Assembly (NCBI RefSeq): GCF_009730915.1
Contig: NC_052484.1
Coordinates: forward strand, 496,001-560,000
From: Dioscorea cayenensis subsp. rotundata
Taxonomy: Eukaryota > Streptophyta > Magnoliopsida > Dioscoreales > Dioscoreaceae
Length of the DNA stretch: 64,000 bases
Reading direction: 5' to 3'
Shown here one piece after another: positions 12,215 through 25,061 of this stretch. The notes below the pieces were generated by a model. The model did not search any database. It had not been told where the DNA came from and saw only the letters and a program-made list of their open reading frames with translations. How positions within the stretch are numbered: position 1 is the stretch's first letter; each line of letters starts with the position of its first letter. A program made the position numbers and the translations under genes.

Positions 12215-15200
12215 TCATCGATACCCGCCTCCCCCGTATGGTTGCTGTGAACTATAAGGACCGGGTCCCAATCATCGGATTATAGCCAGCGCCAGGCATG
12301 CCGGGTCCTTGAGGATGGTTGGGAGGCATTCCCATCGGAGGTCTCATGGGTGCTCCGGGAGCCATGCCCATGTTCATTCCCATCCCCATGCCCATGTTCA
12401 TATTCATGTTCATTCCTCCCATGCCCATGGCTTGATTCATCGGTTGATTCATGGCGCTGCCATAACTACCACCAATGCCCATGCCCTGCCCGGACCACCA
12501 GGTCCCATGCCCATGCCAATTCCAGAAACCGGCCATGTGGTTAGGAGGGGGAGCCAGGCCACTCGCACCAGCCCGCCCGATTCCTGAGCCAGTTCCCATA
12601 GCTTTGCCCATGGTGATTGTAGACGTCGTCACAGGTGCAGCAGAACTTTTGGCTTCTCTCTTCTCCTTCCGGTTAATGGATTCAAAATCAATTCCAATAT
12701 CAGCCAATGGATTGATTTTAGCTGTCCATGAAATCAAGACTTGATGATCAGTAAAAGCTAAAGCTCATGTAATGAACTGGCATTTAAAAGGTAACAACAA
12801 CTTACGTCCGGATATGTTGAGATTGACAAGACCCCTGCTCAATGTGTCAGCCCAAACTGTTGATTTTGGCTCAAACTTGTCTATCGATGGCTGGGATTTG
12901 ACGGTTGGTAAACCAGTAGTTAAAGCTGCTAGAGGATCATTAGCCGCCAAAGCCGAGGATTGTAGAGCATGGCCCAGAGGTGCAGTCTGTATACTAGATG
13001 GAGCTGCAGGCTGAGATACATAGGAAGGAAATTGAACTGACTGTGGAGCTAAAGAAGCCGAAACCTCTGTTTGTGGTGGAATGTTCATGTGAGGTGTCTG
13101 CATATGTGTCATGCCCACAGGTTGAGCTGGAAGTGAAGAAGCCATGGTTGGAACACCTGTCGGGGGGAGAAGAGCATCCAGAATATCATTTGTTGCTTGA
13201 GCCTCAGGGAACCATAGAGGTTGAGATGCAACATTTGCAGAAGACTGCGGACCATTTGGAACACTAGTAGGAGTATATGTAAGGCCACCCAGTGCATCCC
13301 CAAAATCAAAGTTAGGAACCGTTTCTGTTGCTTGTGCAACAGCTGGAAAGGGTTCAGCGCCACCAACCATGCTAGGAGGCTGGAGAATAGTTGGTTCAGA
13401 ACTCTGTGGCTGAGCCGAGAAATTTTCTGGCGGAGTTGCCTTGAATGGGGGATCCCCGAAAGGATTTTCACCAGGCTGCATGATAGATCAAAAAAGTAAT
13501 GCCCACTCAAGCTAAGAAGAAAACTAAGCGAGCGGAAGAAAGGATGCAACACATCAATATCATGCTGTGCTTATTGCAGCTTTCTATTTTAGTGTAAAAA
13601 GAAGAAAATTCCATTCAAATTTTGCCGGCAAGGATAAATAGGAAGAAACGGATGATGATCAGAACATGACAAGCTTTAACATTATGCATACCTTTTGGAG
13701 AAGTTTAGAAAGTTGAGATGCCATATTTTTAGTATGAGGTAAATTCAATATAAACCTTTGTTTTGAGAAAATAGTACCAAGACACTTGCCAAAAGTAAAG
13801 GCTTCCCTGAGGATAGTGAGATCGTACCTGGCTCATTACAGTGGATGCAGTTGATAGTGCCACAAAGTCTGTTCCATAGCCAGAATTGATTGACGAATCA
13901 GGTTCAGATGGTGCATCTGAAGCCACAGGCATTAAGGCTAATGAATTTGCATCTGATACTGCTAATGACCCGAAGAAGTCCATATCAGGGGGAAAAGCAG
14001 CCTGAGGGACAGCTGATCAATTTAAGAAAAAAAGACTTGTTACTTCCCAATGAAATATATTTTTATATCAGTTTACATCAACAAAATAACTGTTTGTAAT
14101 TTTAGCATCACCTGACCAAGGATGGTAGTAGATAAAAGATCCACCAAGATGAAATTCAAGTCAAAGCAATCTTAAGGTATAAGAGTAGTACACTAGTACA
14201 TGCTCTAGGTTCTCTACCATAGATGTTTACATATTCATTCCAGTTAAACAACTCATTTGATGCTCCTTAAGGAGAGTAATAAGATGATTTACAGGAAGAT
14301 CATACTATTTAGATTTTACTTGTACACCATGAAAGGTTTAATCATTTAAATTTAATTGTTTAATTGAGAAATACAGTTGACGATAAAACTGAGGAGAAAC
14401 ATCTTAAATCATTTCCACCACAGTGAAAAACTTACTGACTCCAGCAGAAACAACAGGAAGCAAACCAAGAACTATGCTCTTGTATGCCCAATAGGAAAAG
14501 ATTAACAACATTGGTTTCAGTAAACCAGATGCCATAAAATTTCCATAGACCAAGAAACAAAAACTTCTTCGCCCTCATATTGTTCAGTTCTAGTTGATAT
14601 CATATATTGTTTACTTGGATTCAGAGTAAATAGTTCCACAATAAAGCATCCAGAAATAAATGGCAGAAGTTAAAGAACATGAAAATAGCAAGTGAAATGG
14701 GTTTGGCACACATACAGAGGGCATTCAGGATATGGATTACCTGGTGTAGAGCGTGGGTCAAACTCATCAAATGGATCAACTTCTTTGGTGGAAGCTGCCA
14801 CTGGTACCCCTTCCACAACATGATCAGGACCTTGACCTGAACTTCCAGCAGGAGAGGAAACTTTAGGTACAACAGGCGAAGATTCATTTTGTGGGGATGC
14901 TGCTACAGAGCCTCCATCCCTTAGATAGAAAAAACAAAAGTCAGGAACAAGGGGGATCATTATCAATCTCATCATCCTCGAGGTGGATATCCTACTTTTC
15001 ATCCTGAATATGGTTTTGGGCATCTTTCAGAGCTTCTTCATAGCTTGGCGGTGCACCAATAGAGTCTGGAATCTTGTACTCTTGTCTTCCGGAAGCACAA
15101 TTTTTATCAAGGAAAAGAAAACATATTAAAATTTCGCCCCACATATGTAATTAAAAATTATGAACCATGTGAAAACATGCACTACAGTAATAAAGGCCAA

Positions 15201-16800
15201 GGCCTAGGATATTATTTCACCTTTCATCTTGGGGAAAGCCATCAGCTCTGCTACCACTGCTACTGCACCATTAAGAGGATTGTGAGGAAGTCTTTCTTAT
15301 CATGCAGAGAAGCATGTTTTCCAAGGAGAGAAAAAGCCAAATTAAAGCACACTTTTGAGCAAGAAGCATACCGAGACGAATAGCGATCGTCATCTTCATG
15401 TGATCTCTCTGTATCCCTATCAGTGCTCCTCCTGTTCCTTGAACCATATTGGTAATCATCATTACCACGGCCCCTGTAATCACCATCTCTGTAGCTGTCT
15501 CTAACACAGCGGTCATCAAGATCCCTGCCATACCGATCTCCGTCTCTGCTATAAGGGTCCTTAGATCTGCCATACCTGTCATCATCTCTGCTGCCCCAAT
15601 CCCTTTCTTTCCCATACCCATTTCTGTCATCTTCCCTATTTCCATAACGATCATCATCATATCGGTCACCATAGCCTCCTGGTCTATTTGAACGATACCT
15701 GTTGATTTATATCATATAAGATCCTGTGTTGCTTGCTGGATGCTTTCTTCCAACAACTAAATTGAAGTTACCTAAGCAAACTCACTTGTCTTTGTTATTA
15801 AGGGCTTTCTGCCTGACCTCAAGAACCCTTTCTTTGTCATTGACAAGAGAAACAAGACTCAGCGATTTCCTTCGTACATTGCTTCCCTGATCCCTTCCGG
15901 AAGAATCAATATACTGGAAATCTGATAATGTCTGTCACACCAAACAATCTAGTCAAGGCTTCAGAAATTCAAAACACGGTGCCTCATGATAAAATAAGTA
16001 AGGTTTCACAGTACACAAACAGAAAGACAATAGAATTTATTACTGATAGCTGGTAAGCATGTTCCCTGATTTCATCAATGACACGCTCAGATCCATTTGC
16101 TACCAGATATTCCAAAACAGTCAATGCCTGAATTCAAAGGATAAAAAAATAATTAAATTTTACTTGCATGATTGCAAATAAGGAACAAGAGAATTTAAAA
16201 CCATCGGGCAATAGCTAACATAATACCTTGTAGACATGACGCCAATTTTTACCAGTATCATTAATCCGCTTCCAGATCACATTCATGATCAGCTGGTACT
16301 CATGGCTGAAAAGTTGCTTAAATCAAAACTATATTCACTGGGAAGAAATAAAGCCAAAGGGTTCTGAGCAGATAACACAGTAAGCTCACTAGTTTCGGGT
16401 AGCAAGTGCAATATCTGCCAGATTTGATCCATGAGGACCCCAAGGTTCATTGCTTGTAGCATCAAGAACCTAATTGAAAGTGGAAAAAGAAAAGATACTA
16501 TTCAGGCTGACCGTTTATAAGTAATTATAAAATTTGAACAAGTGCAAAGCCAATATGTTCTACCTTTTGCTCTATGCCTGGCACCTTCAAGACTTTCTTA
16601 TTGACCTCTCTCTTACTGCAAATCATCAGAAGTTATCCAATGAGTAAATAGCGAGTTTCAACAAAATGTATATATGAATAAACATATGAGAAAGAAAAAT
16701 AATGCTTCTGCAAAAATCCACATAAATACAGATGCGTAGTTATAGAAATAAGGAAGCATTCTTACAGGTCTCTCACAGTTTGACCAAAAACTTTTTTCAT
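12215..16800 (-). CDS. Clathrin interactor EPSIN (ENTH domain protein)
   Basis: Epsin-type adaptor linking phosphoinositide-rich membranes to clathrin and its adaptors in trafficking. Exons: 16766-16800, 16564-16615, 16390-16469, 16227-16305, 16044-16127, 15786-15931, 15372-15698, 14996-15085, 14741-14919, 13828-14012, 12806-13475, 12215-12721; about 810 aa. The ENTH domain fills residues ~10-158 ([12 protein letters not shown], then NEPWGPHG, then [18 protein letters not shown]). A charged Arg/Asp-rich stretch follows (exon 7), then a DPF motif ([10 protein letters not shown]), an NPF motif ([10 protein letters not shown]), a Gln/Pro/Ser-rich region, the conserved [19 protein letters not shown], and a Met/Gly/Asn-rich tail. 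One extra base near 12267-12269 shifts the last codons: literal reading stops at 12252, whereas the other frame gives the family-like end PYGGGGYR and a stop at 12215. A noncoding first exon lies near 17749-17830. EPSIN2/3-like is likely, but the subtype is not certain. Confidence 0.9.
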
Positions 16801-17830
16801 GATTGTTTAAAAATTGATTATAAATGCCTTTTTCCTTCGAAAACCTTCCTTGCGCCCCAGGTCACAAGTAGTTTCCTGTAACTGCACAACAAGACAAAGC
16901 AAAGCATCAAACACAGAAACCTCAGATGCTGAATTTAAAGGACCCAAGAAGTAGCATACAGAATAATCATATAAAATTGTATAAAGGAGACAACTTTTAT
17001 AAAAGCCAGCCAATGGAACACATTCATTTACTCTCAAAGCTTAAAAAAGGCGAAGGCTTCCACCAGGCAAAACATGAAAAACACAAAAAACAAAATCGAA
17101 TAGCAAAATAAAGGGCATTTTCAAGCCGAAAACTGAAAACTTCATCAAATTAAAACATCTTCCAAAACAGAAAAAAGAGAATAAATTTTCGAAAAAATAC
17201 TTTTTATAATTTACCAATTCGGATTCAAATTTGAATTCTTAACCAAGATAAACAGGGGTCATCAGGGGGAAAACCCCACCAACCTAAAATTTGCATCAAA
17301 AAGACTTATATTCCAGAATGCCAACAATGCACGAAATTCCCAATCAAATGTTGAACAGCAAAACCGAGATTTTCCCAAAAGATGCAACTTTTTTATTATC
17401 AAATCTCGAACTTTTTCATCCAAATCGACATTGAAAAAAGTGAAAGACAACTCTAAATCCTACACCCAAAAGTCACCATCAACAACTAATCACATTTTAA
17501 AAATTAAAATAAAAAACGCTCATCAAACAGATCTAAATGGCAGCACCAAACAAAGAAAAGCGAGAATCCAACCAAACCTCAAACCGATTCCCAGAAAACC
17601 AGATCAGATCCGGCTCCAAACCAAAGAAAAGCCCGCAATGGGAGAGATCGCGAGCAATAAATTTGAAGGATCCGAACTCAATGTGAGGAAACAGAGGGCT
17701 TAGAGGGGATCAAAGTGGAAGAATGGAGGGAGAGGCTGGGGATCCTACCCGGAAATCACGAAGGAGCTTCGAGAGCTGAAGCGCAAGATCCGGCGATAGA
17801 GACGAATTTAGGGCCTATTTTTCTCTCTTT
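16801..17830 (-). promoter_or_regulatory. 5' UTR exons and leader intron of the epsin gene
   Basis: Upstream of the epsin ATG, an acceptor (TTGTGCAG) near 16882-16884 opens a short untranslated stretch ending at the start codon. A matching donor (CCGG/GTAGGATC) at 17747-17748 bounds a first noncoding exon from 17749 to roughly 17830. The intron between is about 870 bases. (TA)n sequence near 17836-17855 lies where a TATA region would be expected. Inferred from splice signals only. Confidence 0.5.
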
Positions 17831-17859
17831 TATATTTATATATATATATATATAAAATA

Positions 17860-18475
17860 AAAATAATTTTTTTGCCGCTTTTTCCGCGCTATAAACAGAA
17901 CAGATCTAAATCCGTTTCACGTTTCCCTGTCTCGAAATTCACTATTAGTCCCTAAATTAAATCCAAATTTTGATTTTGGTCCTTATTTAGAGTCCCTAAA
18001 AGAGTTTACGTTTTGATGAATTATTTTAGTTTTTTAATTCAGTTAAAATGTTACTGAATCTGTCTAAAGCAAAGATGCCTGGATACTTTTTACACCTGTG
18101 AATAATAATTATTTATTATATAAACAAATTTATAGTTTTAAATTTGAAGATGTTTATGTTAGTGAAATGATTTAATTTAAAATTCTAGTGTAATATGTAT
18201 CTCAAAGTTTTCAAGTATATATATGAAGAACAAAAGAGATTATTGTTATAAAATGAATTGAATTTATAGAACACCCCTGCAATAAAATAATTGATATTTT
18301 ATTTCCCTTCCAACTCCATATTTTTATAATAATAAAAATAATAAAACTGCATTAAAGGTAAAATGAAAACAGGTATTTATTTCACAATGTGAAAATGAAA
18401 ATATCTAAATGTGATTTACAACAGCCAGTGGTTAGAGGACAGCAAGAGGAACATATTAAGAAATAAAAGGTTCCT
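17860..18475. other. Intergenic region between epsin promoter and PAM16
   Basis: AT-rich; the right part should be the PAM16 3' UTR. A stretch near 17940-18060 (TTAGTCCCTAAATT, TTTGGTCCTTATTTAG) reads like the edge of a common plant transposon but I cannot delimit it. No gene is seen. Confidence 0.5.
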
Positions 18476-20174
18476 TCAATCACTGGTTTGCTTGTACACA
18501 GTTTCTAAACATTCTTTGGCCCTGTGAACTTTGGATTGGAGATAAAAGCTCCCACCACTGGCATTCCTTTCAAACATTGAGTTGTATTTCTGAATAAATG
18601 GAATGAAAATTAATAACAGTAATATGATTCAGAAGAGATGCATATGATAAACAGGTAGAGCATAAAGTATAGAAGTATTGAATCTACCTGCATGATCTCG
18701 TCCCATGAGGAGTGCTCGGTGACCCCAAGAACTTGCCTGGCTTCTTGTTCGGTCATAGCTCTGCTTGATTTGAAGACATTCTTCACTGTTTCTTGTGCAA
18801 CTCCAGTTTTGTTCGCATCTAAATGTAGATCAGAAGAACACACATTGGCATCAGTTTACAAAGCAAAATAAAATTTTGATACATCTTTATATTTCGTTAT
18901 GATTGGCTGTTCCTCACATATGCAGGCATACAGTGTATCAGGATATTCAATTTCATCAAACACAAAATGTTTCCCTCACAATTAAACCAGATATCAGATT
19001 AGTTGTTTCTTCAGAATTTAGATGTGGATAAGTATATAATTATTTAAGTGAAAGTTATCACGACTCTCTGAAGAGATCTAGCGAAGAAACTAATAAAAGC
19101 ATCGAACAAAGGTATCATCTTTCAAGCCCAGCTGTCAGCTAAGCACAAACCCTTCACCCCAAAAAATGTGATGCATATTGGTATTGAACTAGAAATGGGG
19201 GAAAAACAGAAAAGAAAAGGATCAAACAATGGGAAAACTTTGCTTACTCTCAAGTGCTTTACGATATGCTTGGAACACAGCCCTCCCGAGTATTCCAGAG
19301 CCCATTACTAGCAAGTTAGCAAGAAGTTTTGCAGCCTAATTGAACAAGAACCAAGAGAAAAATACAAAGTGATTGTCTGCATATCATCTTTGATAAATAG
19401 TACATGTAAATACCAAAAACAACGTACATATTGAATTTGACAGTGAATCAAATTCACCAACTTGCTGCAAATCTATCAAAAGAACAATAACATATTTGTA
19501 TCGAATGCAAAGCAAAAATAAAAACAACTATGCAGACATTATTCGTAAAGGCAACAACAATTTGCAGTAAAAGAGGAACATGTTAGAGAATTAATCATAC
19601 AGGTCAAGCTAACATAAAGTAAAAGATTGGCATTTAGTCATCCCAGAAGGGCCAGAACATAGAAAGCTAACAATAAAATGTCCACTTTTTTCCTCTACAT
19701 CCTTTTCCATAATTCTTTTGGCCAGATATTTCAATCTTTAAAATTATCTAAAATTTTCATTCTAACAATGCGATTGAGTAAACAAACAAACCAAAGACAT
19801 CACTACCTCAATTGTTTCTCCTCTTTTGTCTAAAGTTTCATTTGGGGGTAGAAATAAGATAGAATTAAATCAAATATAATCACGACCTCCAATCAATCTA
19901 TCAAATAAACAAGCTATAATTAAGCCCTAGAACACAATTCAGCAATGCAATGACACTGACACATCGAATGAGCACTGACAAAAAAATCTAATCTTTCAGT
20001 CAAACTCCAATCAATCTATCAGATAAACAGACCCAATTAAACCCTAGAACGCAATTTCAGTAACAATCCATTAGAGCATCTAATAAACACAAAGAAAAAT
20101 CTAATCTTTCATTCAAACCCAAAATAAAAAACCAAAAACAAAAGTGAATTAGGGCATGAGAGGCCACTAACCAT
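18476..20174 (-). CDS. PAM16: Mitochondrial import motor subunit PAM16/TIM16
   Basis: Four exons: 20172-20174, 19248-19335, 18688-18818 and 18476-18589, giving 111 aa with no frame defect. The product begins MAAKLLANLLVMGSGILGRA, continues through NANKTGVAQETVKNVFKSS, and carries the degenerate J-like domain (MTEQEARQVLGV, then SSWDEIMQKYNSMFERN, then FYLQSKVHRAKECLE). PAM16 pairs with PAM14/TIM14 at the inner mitochondrial membrane and regulates the Hsp70 import motor; J-like PAM16 lacks the HPD tripeptide, and none is seen here. Arabidopsis homologues include TXR1 and MUSE5, the latter a negative regulator of immunity. The first exon contributes only the ATG, so the start depends on splicing of a roughly 0.8-kb intron. 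Confidence 0.9.
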
Positions 20175-20967
20175 TATCGATTGAGAACAACGCCGATCTC
20201 AGACGAAAAACTAGGGTTTCTACGAGGGCCCTTTGTCGTCACCGGCGCGAATGAGAAAGAGGGACGGACATATAAAACCCAATAACGGATTTCGGATCCT
20301 TCGATAACGACCCGAATCCGCCCACAATTTCGGATCCGCATTAACGGGTCCAAACCCGACCCGTTTCATTCTTATCTTTATAAGTTTATAATTATCAAAC
20401 CTTTTTATAGAATTTCTAATAAAATTTAAAAAAGGGATATTTTTTTAGTAAATGCAATATAATTAATTAAAAAACACAATATCTGCAAGTAAAAATAAGA
20501 GCCATTAATTAATGCTATAAATTTTCTTCAATTTTTTTTTCTCCCACAAAGAGACACTAATTAAAACACAAAAATTAAGAAAACGACTAAAGTGAAAAAA
20601 TAAGGGAAAATTCAAGTAACTCTATATAAGATAACAGGTTAATATATATATATATGATTATAATCAAAAGAGTTAAGATACAGCATGCAGCCCAGAATAT
20701 ATATATATATATATATATAAAAAGCTTTACATATTGAGGTCCTCTCTAAGTTTTATCATACAAAAAATGGATCAGTTGACCTACACACACACATTTGCAT
20801 ATATATATATATATATATATAAATTGGGACATTAGAAATCAGATATCATAAACCAAGTCCATTCTTGCTAGATTTCTGCAGTTAAGAGCCAAAATGTTGT
20901 TCATGATGTTTCTTCTTCATTTGACAGCCAAAAAGTTGTCCATAATGTTGTTGATATCTTTATATTT
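20175..20967. other. PAM16 leader and promoter, then LOG 3' flank
   Basis: 20175-20350 is GC-richer and probably the PAM16 leader and core promoter. The rest is AT-rich, with (TA)n runs near 20642-20656, 20698-20719 and 20799-20821. No further gene is seen. Confidence 0.5.
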
Positions 20968-22940
20968 CTAAGTTGAAATTTCACTGATCTGAGAGTGACC
21001 AAGCTGCTCAGACTCCCAGTTCAGTTTTGGTGCCACTCCTTCATGACATGGAGAGTACTCCTGCAATCAACAATTTAATCCAAAACAATCAATACTAATT
21101 GTTGAAAAACAAACATTCAGTAAATATAATTTAAAGTTTTTAAACATTACTTCGAGTTTCTCAACCAATTCCTTTAGCATTCGAAGCTGAAACGATGATA
21201 TGCCTTGCTGTTGGCTTGATAAAATCCTTCCTCTACAGCTTGGTCGATGAATGAAAGCAGGGAGTTGTAGTACCCATCGACATTCAGTAATCCAACCTGA
21301 AACAAATGATGATAAGCTCTCATCTTCTTTTCTTAATTTCACCTGTGCATTGTGTGTGTAGTAGTAAAGAAATTAAATTACCGGCTTGTTATGTATGCCC
21401 AATTGTGCCCAAGTAATCACTTCAAGAAGCTCTTCGAGTGTACCATAACCTCCTGTGCAGTAAAAACTCAAATGAGATTTGAATTCTTCCTTTCTGTGTA
21501 TTTTCAGTAATTGACTTCAAGAAAGCAAATATAATGAATGGTGAAAGGAGTTGAGATTTGTGTGTATAATGAATGATGCAAGAGTGTGAACAAAAGGAAA
21601 TTGTCCTGAAAATTCTATTCTGTTTCTCAATTGAAATTCAATGTTCAATGGCAAACCATTAACAAGTTTCAATAGGGGTATAATGAACAGTGAAAAAAAG
21701 TTCATTTCTGCACATTTTTAAGTGATACAATTTTATTTTCAGTAATTGACTTCAAGAAAGCAAATACAATGAACAGTGAAAGTAGTTGAGATTTGTGTGT
21801 ATAATGTGTGATAAAAGAGTGAACAAAATGAAAGTGTCTTTGAAAATTCTATTCTGTTTCACAATGGAAATTCAATGCTCAATGGCAACCATTAACAAGT
21901 ATAATGAACAGTGAAAAGAAGTTAATTTCTGTGCATTTTTTAAGTGATGCAATTGAGTAAAGTATCTTTCATTCAATTCTATTCCTCTTTGAAAGTTTAA
22001 ATGCCAACCATTAACATCCACTTGGTATAAAAAGTATAGAGAAAAGGAGATTGATTCATGTGCAATATTGAGTGATAGGAAATGCAGGTTATACACAAAC
22101 CAGGTAAAGCAATAAAGGCATCAGAATGCCTGGCCATCTCAGCTTTTCTCTGGTGCATATCTGCAACTGGCTTCACTTCTCCCACAGTAACACCAGTTAT
22201 CTGAAAATCAAAAGACAAATAAAATTAAAAAACATAGTACCAAAGAACAGCCATTGATATCTGTGCTTTAAGTTTTTGTTTTATCAGGAGTTTTTGTATT
22301 GTTTTGTTTATTCACTGATGTGAAGAAATGCAATGATATTTTATCAAGTGATAGGACATCAAAAAGGCTACATACAAGAAACACAAATAAAAACAAAAAA
22401 CAATATTTTTTCATACCTCTCTAGGCATTAGAGTCTTGGGAATCACACTGAATGGATGGATAAAAGATTTGGTTAATAGGATCAGAAGATTTTCATTAAA
22501 TGAATGAACTTTAAATAATCATTTCTTCTTCTTCTTCTTCAAATTTTTCAGAAAAAAAAAATAAACAAGAAAAACATACCCAAGAACATGCCTTCCTCCA
22601 TCAAACACAGCTTGAGAAATCAAACCCATTAATCCAACACTTCCACCTCCATACACTAAATCAATGTTCTTGACCACCTACAAACCCAACATTTGCCAAA
22701 ACCATTTCAAACAGCTTCATTTACTCACTTATTTTCAGAACAAGAACAGAGAAGAAACAAAGAACAATGAAAAAAAAAAAGAAAACAAATAAACAAGAAG
22801 AAAGAAGAAAGCAAACAAACCAGTTGTTTAGCAAGATCAATGGCAGCATCTTGGTAGCTTCTCTTCTTCCCTTGACTACTACCACAAAACACACAAATCC
22901 TCTTGAACTTTGACACACTCATTCCCTCCTCTTTCTCCAT
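20968..22940 (-). CDS. LOG: LONELY GUY cytokinin riboside 5'-monophosphate phosphoribohydrolase (frame broken by two 1-base insertions)
   Basis: Directly releases active cytokinin free base from its nucleotide. Seven exons: 22821-22940, 22580-22677, 22417-22447, 22101-22200, 21382-21452, 21151-21296, 20968-21060; about 218 aa once two extra bases are discounted. The N terminus contains [14 protein letters not shown]; next come [28 protein letters not shown], and the signature [21 protein letters not shown] (split by an intron within the second Gly codon), which holds the nucleotide/phosphoribosyl-binding loop. In exon 6 an extra A/T at 21221-21224 and an extra base at 21171-21172 move the frame twice; read literally the protein stops early in that exon, while the alternative frames give the expected helix [18 protein letters not shown]. 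The C terminus is longer than the core domain, as is common. Which of the plant LOG paralogues this is cannot be told by eye. Confidence 0.9.
21501..21960. repeat. Tandem duplication of ~235 bp inside a LOG intron
   Basis: The intron between LOG exons 4 and 5 contains a unit beginning TTTTCAGTAATTGACTTCAAG at 21501 and again near 21736. Long matching phrases follow in the same order (GAGATTTGTGTGTATAAT, AAAATTCTATTCTGTTTC, ACCATTAACAAGT). A third degenerate partial copy appears to continue toward 22020. The period of about 235 bases is read directly from the repeated phrases. Confidence 0.8.
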
Positions 22941-23125
22941 TTTCTTTCACACCTTCTCTTGTCCCACTTTGTATTGGCAGCCACTTTTCACTTCAAAGAG
23001 TATATATGTATATAAAAAGTTCTTTCTCTTTTTTCCTTTCCTTTTTCTTTTCTTTTTTATTATTTTCTCTCTCACACGTGCACCATCACACCATCAACAA
23101 CACCAACACCAACACCAACACCAAC

Positions 23126-23160
<35 letters not shown>

Positions 23161-25061
23161 ACAAAATAATAATAATAAGAATAATAATAAGAATAAGAAA
23201 AGGAACAGAACTCTAAGTCAAGAAGAAGAACAAGTAGTAGTTGGAAGAGTATACATGTTCAAAGATAATGATAACTCTTTTGCAGTCAAATTGCTATTTT
23301 CATTTCAAAATTCTTTTTTGTTATTTGGGAATTGTGCTCTTGCAAGCATGCTCTCCCTCAACTGATTGCCATCTCCATTAAAATAAATAAATAAATAAAT
23401 AAATAAATAGAGAGAAAAAAAACAAGCATATAGTACTGACACAAGAGTACAGATAGCCCACTTCTCACTCTTTTGTCTTTGTAGTAGCATATATACTGTG
23501 TAGTAATTAAACCACACAGTTAAAAAAATTAATAATAATAAAAAAAAATGTCATTCCCTAGATTGTAGGAAAGAACTTATATAATAAATAAATAATAATA
23601 ATTAAATAAAAAAAGAAAAGAAAAGAGAAGGCCTAACATGATCCCCAGAAGAAGGTATGGTTTATAGACTTTATTTTATCTTGTCCTCATGTTGGTTGAT
23701 TGCAGAGAAAAAGAAAGAAGCAAAAAATAAAGGAAGTGATTTTGGCCTCAGGTGTCCACATGAACTTTATTCAATAAACAGAGAGATTAATTTTGGAATA
23801 CAAGAGGGATGCAAGAATCGACAAGTGGCATGATTTTTTTTTTAAAAAAAAATAAATAATAAATAAATAAATAATAAAATTATATATATATATATATATA
23901 TGAGAAGGTCTACAAGGATTCCATATTGTGAGAGAGAGAAAAAGGAAAAAAAAGAATGGGCTCATATGAAGGGCAGAGATTGTCACCATCTCAATCATAG
24001 GCCAAGCAACAAAGCAGAAAAGCAGGATACCATCATTTGGTGCAAAGACTGTCTTCTCTTTGTTTTCATTTTCAATTTTCAATTTTCAATTATTTATTTA
24101 TTTTATTTTTAATTATGTGAATTGTGGAGGATCCAAAGACAACAAGAAGCAAGGAATGGGAGTCAACATGGCTTGGATTGGATAAGGTTCACTATGACTG
24201 ATGGAGCTTGCATTCATTCAGCCAATGTTCCCCATTTCTTTTTCCTCTCTTCCATTCTCATGTCCTATTTGGTGGGGTCTTAAAACCAATTTTTGAATGG
24301 ATCTAGTCCAATGTTGTACCATATTATCACACATTATTAATATTAGATTTGTGTTCTATGACTATGTTTTTAGTGTGTTTGATTTAAATATATCTTTTTT
24401 TTATTTATTTTTAGTATGTGTTGGATAACATTGCACTTTAAACTTGGATCTTCTTGCTTGGGTCATTATGTGAAATATTTGATTAGAATAGAAAAAATCT
24501 TATTTTTAATTACATTTAATATCAGTAAGAATAAAGCTTATGAACTCTCACAACACTATCAAGTGAAGTCTTGAATTTTTCAAATTTTATGCAAATAATT
24601 ATGAGAAAATGTAACAAATTTTATCGCCCAGTACTACTATTTATTCTCAGTCTGTCACCCTGAATAAATAATCCATCATAAGATTATTTCTTTTGTACGA
24701 CTGACTTTTGTATTCTCCTTTTGGTTTAGCAATTATTTATCCACCTTTAGCGGATCTTGCATCTATTTTTTTTTTGTTATTGTGTCTCACTTTATTTCGA
24801 TTTTAATTTTACTTTTGTACTAGGTACTTTGCCTCTACTTTTTATAGTTGTCTATTCTTTTTCAATCAAATTGTGGTTTATTCATTTTGATAATAAATAA
24901 ATAAATAAATAAATAATTTGAAGAGAAGCTTGATATTGAATGTATCATGACTACACATGACAGAGTCTTACAATAAACCAGAGCAGTGGAACTTACTTGT
25001 TGTTCATGTTATCATACAAGACAATGTATTCAAGATTGATTAAGAAATATTAATTATGAAT
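22941..25061. other. LOG promoter and intergenic DNA up to the CNGC gene
   Basis: Contains a CAACAC minisatellite and (AT)n near 23093-23157, (AAAT)n near 23383-23410, and (TA)n near 23881-23901. A plus-strand LINE-like tail (GTGGTTTATTCATTTTG followed by a TAAA repeat) lies near 24872-24917. The LOG promoter should lie within the first few hundred bases. Short open frames here are translations of these simple repeats. Confidence 0.55.

Noticed and set aside
12309-12744. Plus-strand open frames rich in His/Pro/Cys
   Set aside because: They are antisense to the Met/Gly-rich epsin tail and have no family resemblance.
13690-13722. A possible extra epsin exon reading [11 protein letters not shown]
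   Set aside because: It has a donor but no usable acceptor in frame, and exons 13828-14012 and 12806-13475 join in phase without it.
22903-23169. Plus-strand open frames with Phe/Ser and Tyr-Ile runs
   Set aside because: They are translations of the LOG leader, CT-rich promoter DNA and (AT)n microsatellite.
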